Shown in pieces: positions 23,476-32,057 of a DNA stretch of 64,000 nt. This stretch comes from Nocardioides lijunqiniae (GTDB lineage Bacteria; Actinomycetota; Actinomycetes; Propionibacteriales; Nocardioidaceae). The notes beneath the pieces are model-generated. The model saw only the letters and a list, made by a program, of their open reading frames with translations. It ran no database searches and was not told the origin of the DNA. The stretch is taken from NCBI RefSeq assembly GCF_015024225.1, contig NZ_JACJGM010000019.1, forward strand, positions 51,960 to 115,959. Direction: 5' to 3'. Both the position numbers and the translations under genes were made by a program. Position 1 is the first letter of the stretch; each line of letters opens with the position of its first letter.

Positions 23476-24873
23476 ATGTCCACACCCCGTCGGCGCCGCG
23501 CCAGTGTTGTCGCCGCGCTCTCGACCCTCGTTCTCGGAACTCTTGCCGCCTGCAGCTCCGACGACGGTGGCGACGGCGGGGACGGCGGCAAGATCACCGT
23601 CTGGATCGTGGAGGACCTGCCGGACCGGGTGGCGGCCACCCAGGCGATCGTCGACGACTTCACGGCGGACGCCGGGGTGGACGTCGAGCTGGTCGCGGTC
23701 GCCGAGGACCAGTTCAACCAGGTCCTGACGTCCAGCGCCGCGGCCGGCGACCTCCCCGACGTGATCGGCGGCCTGCCGCTCGGACAGGTCCGCACGCTGT
23801 CGACCAACGAGCTGGTGGACACCGCCGCCGTCGGCGAGGTGCTCGACACCCTCGACCCCGGCACGTTCAGCGAGAGCTCGCTGGAGCTGACCGCCGACGG
23901 CGACGACCAGCTGGCGATCCCCAGCGAGTCCTGGGTGCAGCTGCTGGTCTACCGCAAGGACCTGTTCGAGAAGGCCGGGCTCGAGGTGCCGTCGACGTAC
24001 GACGACGTGCTGGCCGCCGCCGAGGAGCTCGACTCCGGCGACGTCTCCGGCTTCCTGGGCGCCAACGTCGCGGGCGACGCGTTCACCGCCCAGACCTTCG
24101 AGGAGATCGGGCTGGGCAACAACTGCGAGATGGTCGACGACGAGGGCGAGGTGACCTTCGACAGCGACGAGTGCGTCGAGGCGCTCGACTTCTACGGCGA
24201 GCTGCAGCAGGACTACTCGATCGAGGGCGCGCAGGACGTCGACACCACCCGCGCGGCGTACTTCGCCGGTCAGGGCGCGATGCTGATCTGGTCGAGCTTC
24301 ATCCTCGACGAGATGGCCGGGCTGCGCAACGACGCCCTGCCGAGCTGCCCCGAGTGCAAGGCCGACCCCGGCTTCCTCGCCGAGAACAGCGGCGTCGTGA
24401 CCTCGATCCAGGGTCCGTCGGGCGACGAGCCGGCGACGTTCGGCGAGATCACGTCCTGGACGATCACCGCCGACTCCGCCACCGACTCCGCGAAGCAGTT
24501 CGTCGAGTACCTCCTCACCGACGGCTACGAGCCGTGGATCGCGATCGCTCCCGAGGGCAAGATCCCGGTCCGCACCGGCGACGCCCCCGGCGGCACGGAG
24601 TACTCCGAGGCCTGGGCGAAGATGGAGGTCGGCGTGGACACCAAGGCGCCGCTCTCGCAGTTCTACGGCCCCGACGTCATCGAGGCCCTGACCGGCGGCG
24701 CGGACACCCTGGCGCGCTGGGCGATCCCGCAGGGCCAGGGCGACCTGCTCGGCGCGATCCAGGGCGAGCAGCCCGTGGCCAACGCCGTCAACCAGGTCTC
24801 TGGCGGCACCGACCCCGAGGAGGCGGCCAAGGCCGCCGACGAGGCGATCACCTCGGTCCAGGACTCCCAGTGA
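23476..24873 (+). CDS. Carbohydrate ABC transporter substrate-binding lipoprotein
   Basis: A 465-residue family 1 extracellular solute-binding protein. A basic N-terminus, hydrophobic stretch and lipobox LAAC (Cys26) mark it as a membrane-anchored lipoprotein; a Ser/Asp/Gly-rich linker follows. The rest is the two-lobed binding fold (KITVWIVEDLPDRVAATQAI, GQGAMLIWSSFILDEMAG). ATG 23476 follows CCGGAGG. It is the first gene of the operon running to 33169, with the two permeases directly downstream. An oligosaccharide or sugar conjugate is the expected ligand. Confidence 0.92.
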   Translation: MSTPRRRRASVVAALSTLVLGTLAACSSDDGGDGGDGGKITVWIVEDLPDRVAATQAIVDDFTADAGVDVELVAVAEDQFNQVLTSSAAAGDLPDVIGGLPLGQVRTLSTNELVDTAAVGEVLDTLDPGTFSESSLELTADGDDQLAIPSESWVQLLVYRKDLFEKAGLEVPSTYDDVLAAAEELDSGDVSGFLGANVAGDAFTAQTFEEIGLGNNCEMVDDEGEVTFDSDECVEALDFYGELQQDYSIEGAQDVDTTRAAYFAGQGAMLIWSSFILDEMAGLRNDALPSCPECKADPGFLAENSGVVTSIQGPSGDEPATFGEITSWTITADSATDSAKQFVEYLLTDGYEPWIAIAPEGKIPVRTGDAPGGTEYSEAWAKMEVGVDTKAPLSQFYGPDVIEALTGGADTLARWAIPQGQGDLLGAIQGEQPVANAVNQVSGGTDPEEAAKAADEAITSVQDSQ

Positions 24874-24912
24874 GCGACGTCCGGTGACCTCGCCCCTCCT
24901 CCCGGAGCACCG

Positions 24913-25929
24913 ATGACCACAGGCGGACCGGCCGGCCAGACGGCCACCGCCCTGGAGGCGCCCACCCCGGCGCCCCAGGGCGGCCGGTCCCGCCGGGCCC
25001 GGGCCAGCCGCGCGAGCGACGACCGTCGCGCGGGCTACCTGCTGATCTCGCCCACCGTCGTCATCGTGTTCGCGATGGTGGTGCTGCCGATCCTGTGGAC
25101 GTTCTCGCTGGCCTTCCAGCAGGTGCGGCTGCTCAACCTGCGCCAGACCGGGATCATCGGCGACTACAGCCTGGAGAACTTCACCAACGTCCTCACCTCA
25201 CCGGGCTTCGTCGACGCGCTGGTCACCACGCTCGTCTACTCCGTGGCCGGTACGGCGTGCGCGATCGGCCTCGGCCTGGTCGCGGCGCTCGCGCTGCGCC
25301 GGCCCTTCCGCGGGCGTGGGCTGGTGCGGGCGTGCATGCTGCTGCCGTACGTCGCCCCCGTGGTCGCGGCGACCTTCGTGTGGTCGACGATGCTCAACCC
25401 GCAGTTCGGGATCGTCAACCACTACGGCGCGAGCCTGCTCGGCTGGGACGACCCGATCGCGTTCCTCAGCTCCTCCGACCCGATCTCGCCGTTCGGCATC
25501 GACCTGCACGTCAGCATGTCGCTGTTCACCGTCGTGCTCTTCGAGGGCTGGCGCTCGTTCCCGTTCGCGTTCCTCTTCATCACCGCGCGGATGCAGGCGA
25601 TCCCGGAGTCGCTGGAGGAGGCCGCGACCGTCGACGGCGCCACGCCCACCCAGCGCTTCTTCCACATCGTGCTGCCGCAGCTGCTGCCCACGATCGCGGT
25701 GCTGACGGTGCTGCGCTTCATCTGGACCTTCAACAACTTCGACGACATCTACCTGCTGACCGGCGGCGCGTCCGGCACCCAGGTCGTCGCGGTCCGCGTC
25801 TACGACTACCTCATCAACCGCGGCGACATCGGCGCCGCGGCCGCCCAGGCGCTCGTGCTGGCGGCGATCCTCGCGGTGCTGGTCGGGATCTACCTCAAGT
25901 TCTTCGGCCGCTCGGAGGACGTGGCATGA
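24913..25929 (+). CDS. Sugar ABC transporter permease (MalF/UgpA type)
   Basis: A 338-residue inner-membrane permease with six main helices after a 40-residue Pro/Gly/Arg-rich cytoplasmic tail. The EAA loop that docks the ATPase is clear at about 235-255 (EEAATVDGATPTQRFFHIVL). The stop overlaps the next permease start in an ATGA. Together with that gene it forms the transmembrane channel fed by the lipoprotein at 23476. The ATPase is not in this operon but converges on it at 33198. Confidence 0.93.
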   Translation: MTTGGPAGQTATALEAPTPAPQGGRSRRARASRASDDRRAGYLLISPTVVIVFAMVVLPILWTFSLAFQQVRLLNLRQTGIIGDYSLENFTNVLTSPGFVDALVTTLVYSVAGTACAIGLGLVAALALRRPFRGRGLVRACMLLPYVAPVVAATFVWSTMLNPQFGIVNHYGASLLGWDDPIAFLSSSDPISPFGIDLHVSMSLFTVVLFEGWRSFPFAFLFITARMQAIPESLEEAATVDGATPTQRFFHIVLPQLLPTIAVLTVLRFIWTFNNFDDIYLLTGGASGTQVVAVRVYDYLINRGDIGAAAAQALVLAAILAVLVGIYLKFFGRSEDVA

Positions 25930-26801
25930 GCTCCTTCAACCGCGACGCCGTCGAGCGGCGGATCCTCGGCGCGCTGCGGCCGCTGACGATCATCGTGCTG
26001 CTGCTGATCTGCCTGTTCCCCTTCTACTACATGCTGCTGCTGTCCTTCCGGCCGCTCGACGCGGTCATCCAGGACCCCGGCGCCCTGTGGCCGAAGGCGG
26101 GCGAGATCGACCTGGGCACCTACCGCGACGTCCTCGCCTCGACCGAGGACGGGGGCCAGGGCTTCCTGACCTTCATCCGCAACAGCTTCATCGTGGCGAT
26201 CGGCACCGTCGTGCTCACGCTGCTGGTGGCGATCCCGGGCGCCTACGCCGTCAGCCGGCTGGAGTTCTTCGGTCGCCGGCAGATCAGCGCGGTGTTCCTG
26301 GGCGTCTACTTCTTCCCCGCCATCCTGCTGGCGATCCCGCTGTTCGTGTTCTTCACGCGCATCGGCCAGCGCGGCACGCTGCTGGGGCTGCTGGTGGTCT
26401 ACGTCGCGCAGGTCGCGGCGGTGTCGATCTACATGCTGCGCAACTACTTCGACACGATCCCGGCCAGCATCGAGGAGGCAGCCGCGATCGACGGCTGCAC
26501 CCGCCTGCAGGCGATGCGCCACGTCAGCCTGCCGCTGGCGATGCCGGCGATCATGTCGAACGCGCTGTTCATCTTCATGATCGCGTGGAACGAGTTCCTC
26601 TTCGCGCTGCTCTTCCTCGTGGAGAAGCGGGAGAACTGGACCGTCTCGCTCGGTCTCTCGCAGCTCGCCGGCAGCATCGAGGTCCCGACCACCGTGCTGA
26701 TGGCCGGCTCGGTGATCCTCACGGTGCCGATCATCGGCCTGTTCTTCCTCAGCGAGCGGTGGCTGGCCGGCGGCCTGACCGCCGGCGCCGAGAAGGGCTG
26801 A
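25926..26801 (+). CDS. Sugar ABC transporter permease (MalG/UgpE type)
   Basis: A 291-residue permease with six predicted helices and the EAA loop EEAAAIDGCTRLQAMRHVSL (about 179-198). ATG 25926 overlaps the preceding stop, so translation is coupled and the two permeases would be made in equal amount. A 75-bp gap to the dehydrogenase downstream is the longest inside the operon after 24913 and contains no obvious terminator. Confidence 0.93.
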   Translation: MSSFNRDAVERRILGALRPLTIIVLLLICLFPFYYMLLLSFRPLDAVIQDPGALWPKAGEIDLGTYRDVLASTEDGGQGFLTFIRNSFIVAIGTVVLTLLVAIPGAYAVSRLEFFGRRQISAVFLGVYFFPAILLAIPLFVFFTRIGQRGTLLGLLVVYVAQVAAVSIYMLRNYFDTIPASIEEAAAIDGCTRLQAMRHVSLPLAMPAIMSNALFIFMIAWNEFLFALLFLVEKRENWTVSLGLSQLAGSIEVPTTVLMAGSVILTVPIIGLFFLSERWLAGGLTAGAEKG

Positions 26802-26876
26802 TCCGCGCCGCGACCCGCGCCCGCCGCCTCGCCCCGCCCGCCGTCCCGCCCGTCATCCCGAGCCCAGGAGCCGTCC

Positions 26877-27929
26877 GTGCCCGAGGTCGTGTCCTTCACC
26901 GCCCCCTTCGAGGTGGCCCTGGCGCCCACCGACGCCCAGCCGCTGGCGCCGGGGACGGTGCGGGTGCGCACGTGGTACTCCGGCGTCTCCGCCGGCACCG
27001 AGCTGACGGCGTACCGCGGGTCCAACCCGTACCTCACCGGCACCTGGGACGCCGAGCGGCGGCTCTTCGTCGAGGGGGCGCCGACGTTCGGCTACCCCGT
27101 CGAGGGGTGGGGCTACTCCGAGGTCGGCGAGGTCGTCGAGGTGGCCGACGGGGTGGAGGCACCGGCGGTCGGTGACGTCGTGCACGGCATCTGGGGCCAC
27201 CGCAGCGAGGCGGTCGTCGCCGCCGCCGCGGTCCGCGACCGGGTGTGGACCGGCGAGGACGCGCTCGCGGGGATCTTCGCCCGCGTCGGCTCGATCGCCC
27301 TCAACGCGGTGCTCGCCGCGGAGGCCCGCCTCGGCGACCGCGTGGCGATCTACGGCCAGGGCGTCATCGGCCTGCTGGCCACCCGGCTGGCGGTGCTGAG
27401 CGGCGCCGAGGTCGTGGCCGTCGACGGGGTGCCCGACCGGCTCGAGGTGGCGCGCCGCATGGGCGCCACGCACACGCTGACGCCCGACGCCCCGGGCGGG
27501 CCCGGCGCGCACGTGCGGGAGTGGTCGGGCGGCGGCGTCGACTCGGCCATCGAGCTCAGCGGCAACGACCGGGCCCTGCACGAGGCCGTGCGGTCCGTGG
27601 TCGTCGACGGCACCGTGGTGGCGTCCGGCTTCTACCAGGGAGGCGCCGCCCACCTGCGGCTCGGCGAGGAGTTCCACCACAACCGGGTGCGGATCGTCGC
27701 CAGCCAGATCTCCGGTACGCCGCTCGCGCTCGGGCCGCGGTGGGACCAGCCGCGCCTGGTCCGCACGTTCATGGAGCAGGTGCGCCGGGGTCGCGTCGAC
27801 GTGCGGTCGATCGTCACGGACGTGGTCCCGGCCGCCGACGTCGCCTCGGTCTTCGAGCGGCTCGACCGGGGCGACCCGGGCGTCCTGCAGGCGGTGCTCC
27901 GCTTCCCGGCCGCGCCGGAGGAGCGGTGA
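26877..27929 (+). CDS. MDR-superfamily dehydrogenase (YcjQ-like position)
   Basis: A 350-residue medium-chain dehydrogenase from GTG 26877. The Rossmann site is at about 155-195 (RVAIYGQGVIGLLATRLAVL), with Asp after VVAVDG suggesting NAD. The catalytic-zinc region reads WYSGVSAGTELTAYRG, with no Cys in the normal first ligand position, so zinc chemistry is uncertain. In the E. coli ycj operon the equivalent gene, ycjQ, is reported to reduce a 3-keto sugar. The next gene is a Gfo/Idh/MocA enzyme as in ycj. The stop overlaps its GTG start. Confidence 0.82.
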   Translation: MPEVVSFTAPFEVALAPTDAQPLAPGTVRVRTWYSGVSAGTELTAYRGSNPYLTGTWDAERRLFVEGAPTFGYPVEGWGYSEVGEVVEVADGVEAPAVGDVVHGIWGHRSEAVVAAAAVRDRVWTGEDALAGIFARVGSIALNAVLAAEARLGDRVAIYGQGVIGLLATRLAVLSGAEVVAVDGVPDRLEVARRMGATHTLTPDAPGGPGAHVREWSGGGVDSAIELSGNDRALHEAVRSVVVDGTVVASGFYQGGAAHLRLGEEFHHNRVRIVASQISGTPLALGPRWDQPRLVRTFMEQVRRGRVDVRSIVTDVVPAADVASVFERLDRGDPGVLQAVLRFPAAPEER

Positions 27930-29005
27930 GCGACCCGGACCCGGCACGGCTCGCGACCGGTCCGCGCTTCCCGGAGGACCGCGGTGGGGTCGCGATCCTC
28001 GGTGCCGGCACGATCGCGCAGTCCGCGCACCTGCCGGCCTACGCGCAGCACGGCGTGGGCGTGACCGGCGTCTGGAGCCGTACCGCGGAGACCACGGCGT
28101 CGGTCCGCGAGCGGTTCCCCTTCGTCGGCCGCGTCTACGGCAGCGCCGAGGAGCTGCTGGCCGACCCCGAGGTGCGGTTCGTCGACCTCGCCACCGGGCC
28201 GGAGGGCCGGCTGGACCGGCTCGAGGCGGCCGTCGAGGCCGGCAAGCACGTGCTCGCCCAGAAGCCGCTCACCCTCTCGCCCGACGACCTCGACCGGCTG
28301 CCGGCGCTGCTGGCCCGCGCCGACGAGGCCGGGGTCCGGATCGCCGTCAACCACAACGGGCGCTGGGCGCCGCCGTGGCGCGCGGCCACCCTGCTGGTGC
28401 GCGCGGGCGCGATCGGCGACGTCGTGGGCGTCACCCACCTGCACGACAAGGCCCTGCCGCCGCTGGCCGGCACGCCCTTCGACGACGTGCCGCACATGCT
28501 GCTCACCGACTACCTCCTGCACTGGGTCGACATCACCCGCACCTGGCTGGCCGAGGGCGGTGCGGGACCGGTCGCCTCGGTGCAGGCCGTCGACTCCCGG
28601 GTCCCGGGCCAGCCCGCCGAGGCCCGCAACCCCTGGTCGGCGACGGTGTCGCTCGCCACCGCCTCCGGCGCGACCGCGAGCGTGCGGATCGCCGGCAGCG
28701 TCGTCTCCTCCGAGCCCGGCTGTCCCTTCTGGGTGCACGGCACCGGCGGCACCCTGCGCGGCAGCGTGCTCCTGGACTCCGACCGGCTCGAGCTCGACGA
28801 CGGCGCGCACCGGACCGACGTACCTCTCACGGGGGCGTGGTTCGTCGACGGCTTCGCCGCCGCCATGGGCGAGCTGATGTGCGCGGTCGCCGAGGACCGC
28901 GAGCCGGAGAACTCCGCGGCGGACGCCGCCGAGTCGGTGCGCCTCGTCCTCGCGGCCGCCGCCTCGGCCGAGCAGGGCGGCGCCCCGGTCGAGGTGTCGC
29001 GGTGA
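27926..29005 (+). CDS. Gfo/Idh/MocA family oxidoreductase (YcjS-like position)
   Basis: A 359-residue NAD(P)-dependent sugar oxidoreductase from GTG 27926 (GTGA overlap). The dinucleotide fold begins GGVAILGAGTIAQSAHLPAY at about residue 19. The usual EKP motif is QKP (VLAQKPLTLS), and the substrate domain contains NHNGRWAPPWRA and DDVPHMLLTDYLLHW with conserved Asp/His. Members oxidise or reduce sugar hydroxyls, often at C3. In the ycj pathway the YcjS homologue makes 3-keto-glucosides. The neighbouring MDR enzyme could act in the reverse step on an epimer. Confidence 0.88.
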   Translation: MSDPDPARLATGPRFPEDRGGVAILGAGTIAQSAHLPAYAQHGVGVTGVWSRTAETTASVRERFPFVGRVYGSAEELLADPEVRFVDLATGPEGRLDRLEAAVEAGKHVLAQKPLTLSPDDLDRLPALLARADEAGVRIAVNHNGRWAPPWRAATLLVRAGAIGDVVGVTHLHDKALPPLAGTPFDDVPHMLLTDYLLHWVDITRTWLAEGGAGPVASVQAVDSRVPGQPAEARNPWSATVSLATASGATASVRIAGSVVSSEPGCPFWVHGTGGTLRGSVLLDSDRLELDDGAHRTDVPLTGAWFVDGFAAAMGELMCAVAEDREPENSAADAAESVRLVLAAAASAEQGGAPVEVSR

Positions 29006-30360
29006 GCGCGCCGGAGCAGGGACGCCCCGTCGACGAGGTGCGGGTCGACGTCGCCGCCGGTCGCGTCTACGCCGAGGGCTGGCAGAGCTGGAGCCCCGCG
29101 ACCTGGTACGCCGTCGGCGCCACCGGCCGCGCACCGGCCGAGGAGTGGGAGCACCAGATGCGCTTCCGGCCCGGCACCTCCGTCGCCCGCCGCGGCGTCC
29201 AGGGCGAGGGGCTCCTGGTCGTGGACCCCGGCACCGGCGCACCGGCGCGCTGCTACGGCTCGAGCGACCCGACGGCCGTGCCGACCCTGCGCGCCCACCT
29301 CGAGGGCGACACGCTCCTGGTCCGGGCCACCGGCGCGGTGCAGACCACCGAGCACGCGGGCGGCGGCGAGGCCGCGCTGGCGGCGTACGGCGACTCGCTC
29401 GCGGCCGGCGTCGTCCGGCGCACGTTGCCGCCGCCGCGCGTCTGGTGCTCGTGGTACCGGTTCTTCGAGGAGGTCACCGACGACGACGTGCTCGAGGCGG
29501 TGCGCGACCTCGACGTCCACGACCTGCCCGTCGACGTGGTCCAGGTCGACGACGGGTGGAGCCCCGGGCTCGGCGAGGGCCTGGTCGTCTCCGACCGCTT
29601 CGGGTCGCTGCCCGCGGTCGTCGACGCGATCCGCTCGTCGGGACGCCGGGCCGGGATCTGGCTGGCGCCGTTCGCCGTCGGCGCCGAGACCACGATCGCC
29701 CGCGAGCACCCCGACTGGCTGGTCGGGGAGGCCGGCCGCAACTGGGGCCAGGCCCTGCGCGGCCTCGACCTCACGCACCCCGGCGTCCGCGACCGGCTCG
29801 CCGAGGCGCTGCAGGGGCTGGTCGCGATGGGCGTGGACTACCTCAAGCTCGACTTCCTCTACGCCGGCGCCGTGCCGGGGCCGCGCCACTCCGGCGTCGA
29901 CGGCGTCGCCGCCTACCGCTCCGGGCTCGAGCTCGTGCGCGAGGTCGTCGGCCCGGACGTCCAGCTCGTCGGCTGCGGGGCGCCGCTGCTGCCGAGCGTC
30001 GGCCTGGTCGACGCCATGCGGGTCTCGCCCGACACCTTCCACGAGGGCGGCGAGGACGGCTCGACCGGCCTGCGGGGCCTGATGCCGCTGGCCGCGCGCG
30101 CCTGGCAGCAGGGGCGGCTCTGGGTCAACGACCCCGACTGCGTCGTCGCGCGGCCGTCGTACTCCCAGCGCGAGACGTGGGCCGGTGCCGCCCGCACCTA
30201 CGGCGGGCTGCCGTCGTTCTCCGACCGGGTCGGCGAGCTCGACGACTGGGGCCTGGACGCCGTCCGGGGACTGCTCGCCGGCGGCGGCACCGCCGAGCCG
30301 TTCGCGCCCGACGTGCTCCGCGCCGGCGCCGCCCTGGCGCGCACCGAGGGGGAGCGGTGA
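29002..30360 (+). CDS. GH36-like alpha-galactosidase
   Basis: A 452-residue cytoplasmic glycosidase of the melibiase group, shorter than classical GH36 enzymes (about 700) because most of the N-terminal beta-sandwich is trimmed to roughly 140 residues. The catalytic barrel shows WCSWYRFFEEV, VQVDDGWSPGLG, the nucleophile Asp in DYLKLDFLYAG (about residue 284) and a candidate acid/base Asp in MRVSPDTF (about 341). There is no signal peptide, so the substrate would be imported first. It is not part of the E. coli ycj operon, so this locus may take up an alpha-galactoside or a modified glycoside. Confidence 0.85.
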   Translation: MSAPEQGRPVDEVRVDVAAGRVYAEGWQSWSPATWYAVGATGRAPAEEWEHQMRFRPGTSVARRGVQGEGLLVVDPGTGAPARCYGSSDPTAVPTLRAHLEGDTLLVRATGAVQTTEHAGGGEAALAAYGDSLAAGVVRRTLPPPRVWCSWYRFFEEVTDDDVLEAVRDLDVHDLPVDVVQVDDGWSPGLGEGLVVSDRFGSLPAVVDAIRSSGRRAGIWLAPFAVGAETTIAREHPDWLVGEAGRNWGQALRGLDLTHPGVRDRLAEALQGLVAMGVDYLKLDFLYAGAVPGPRHSGVDGVAAYRSGLELVREVVGPDVQLVGCGAPLLPSVGLVDAMRVSPDTFHEGGEDGSTGLRGLMPLAARAWQQGRLWVNDPDCVVARPSYSQRETWAGAARTYGGLPSFSDRVGELDDWGLDAVRGLLAGGGTAEPFAPDVLRAGAALARTEGER

Positions 30361-32057
30361 GCGGCCCGGTGCGTGCCCGCGCCCTCGCCGACCGGATCGC
30401 TCCTCATCTCACGCTGCTCTACCCCGCCGACCACGCCGAGGTCACGGCGCGCCTGGTCGCCCTGGCCGAGCGGTACGCCGCGCGGCTGGCCGGACGGACG
30501 GTCGACCCGCCGACCCACCGCACCGCCTGCCTGATCACCTACGGCGACGGCATCCGGCGGCGCGGCGAGGCGCCGCTGCACACGCTCGCGGTCTTCCTGC
30601 GCGAGCAGGTCGGCGACGTGCTCAGCGACCTGCACCTGCTGCCGATGTTCCCGTGGACCTCCGACGACGGCTTCGCGGTCGTCGACCACCGGGCGGTCAA
30701 CCCGGCGCTCGGCACCTGGGACGACGTCGCCGAGCTGGCCGCCGACCGGGCGGTGATGTTCGACTTCGTCGCCAACCACACCTCCGCGCACAGCCCGTGG
30801 TTCCTCGGCTGGCTGGCCGGCGACCCGGCGTACGACGGCTTCTACGTCGAGCGCGACCCGGACTTCGACGCCTCCCACGTCGTGCGCCCGCGCACGACGC
30901 CGCTCTTCCACCCCTACCTGCGCCCCGACGGCACGAAGCGCTGGGCGTGGACGACGTTCGGCGACGACCAGGTCGACGTCGACGTGCGCCGGCCCGGCAC
31001 CTTCGAGGAGCTGACCGACGTGCTGCTCGGCTACCTCGACCGGGGCGCGTCGGCCGTGCGGCTCGACGCGATCGGCTTCCTGTGGAAGGAGTCCGGCACC
31101 ACCTGCCTGCACCTGCCGCAGACGCACGCGGCGATCAAGGTGTGGCGGGCGCTCGTCGAGCACGTCGCGCCCGGCGCCCGGCTGCTGACCGAGACCAACG
31201 TGCCGCACGCCGAGAACATCTCCTACTTCGGTGAGGGCCACGACGAGGCCCACCTCGTCTACCAGTTCGCGCTGCCCCCGCTGGTGCTGCACTCCTTCGT
31301 CGCCGGGTCCACCGCGCGGCTGAGCGCCTGGGCCGACGGCGTCGGGCCGGTCAGCGACACCGCCACCTGGTTCAACTTCCTGGCCAGCCACGACGGCATC
31401 GGCATGCGCGCCACCGAGGGGATCCTCGACGACGCCGAGCGCGAGGCGCTGGTCGAGCGCACCCGCTCGCACGGCGGCGAGATCTCCTGGGCGGGCCGGC
31501 CCGACGGCAGCCGGTCGGTCTACGAGCTCAACCTCAGCTACCTCGACGCGCTCTGCACCGTCGAGGAGGCGCACGACCCCGCGGTGCTCGCCGCCAAGGC
31601 GCTGGCCGCGCATAGCATCCTGTTCGTGTTCCTCGGGGTCCCGGCGGTCTACCACCACTCGCTCGTGGGGTCGCCGCCCGACCTCGAGGGGATGGTCGAG
31701 AGCCGCATCAACCGTCGCATCAACCGCGCGGTGCTCGACGCGGACCGGCTCGCCGCCGAGCTGGTCGACGACCCGCGTCGCCGGGCCGTCTTCGAAGGCA
31801 TGCGCCACCTGCTCGACGTACGACGGCGGCACGAGGCGTTCTCGCCGTTCGGCACCCAGCGGGTCGAGCTGCTCGACGACCGGGTCTTCGCGGTGCGCCG
31901 CGGCGAGGGCACCGACGACGAGCTCCTGTGCGTCACCAACGTGTCCGGCGAGGAGCTGACCCTGCCGGTGCGCGGGCTCGACGTCCTCACCGGGGAGCGC
32001 GTCGACCCGCTGGTGCTGCGGCCCTGGGGCTACGCCTGGGTCAGGCAGGAGGCGTGA
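30357..32057 (+). CDS. GH13_18 glycoside phosphorylase, probable glucosylglycerate phosphorylase
   Basis: A 566-residue intracellular GH13 enzyme of the sucrose-phosphorylase subfamily, from GTG 30357 in a GTGA overlap. Catalytic residues: nucleophile Asp237 in AVRLDAIGF, acid/base Glu279 in LLTETNVPH, stabiliser Asp346 in ASHDGIGM. Subfamily 18 includes phosphorylases for sucrose, sucrose 6-phosphate, glucosylglycerol (YcjM type) and glucosylglycerate. The next gene is glycerate kinase, coupled by GTGA, so 2-O-alpha-glucosylglycerate plus phosphate giving glucose 1-phosphate and D-glycerate is the best guess. Acceptor specificity cannot be read from motifs alone. Confidence 0.85.
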   Translation: MSGPVRARALADRIAPHLTLLYPADHAEVTARLVALAERYAARLAGRTVDPPTHRTACLITYGDGIRRRGEAPLHTLAVFLREQVGDVLSDLHLLPMFPWTSDDGFAVVDHRAVNPALGTWDDVAELAADRAVMFDFVANHTSAHSPWFLGWLAGDPAYDGFYVERDPDFDASHVVRPRTTPLFHPYLRPDGTKRWAWTTFGDDQVDVDVRRPGTFEELTDVLLGYLDRGASAVRLDAIGFLWKESGTTCLHLPQTHAAIKVWRALVEHVAPGARLLTETNVPHAENISYFGEGHDEAHLVYQFALPPLVLHSFVAGSTARLSAWADGVGPVSDTATWFNFLASHDGIGMRATEGILDDAEREALVERTRSHGGEISWAGRPDGSRSVYELNLSYLDALCTVEEAHDPAVLAAKALAAHSILFVFLGVPAVYHHSLVGSPPDLEGMVESRINRRINRAVLDADRLAAELVDDPRRRAVFEGMRHLLDVRRRHEAFSPFGTQRVELLDDRVFAVRRGEGTDDELLCVTNVSGEELTLPVRGLDVLTGERVDPLVLRPWGYAWVRQEA

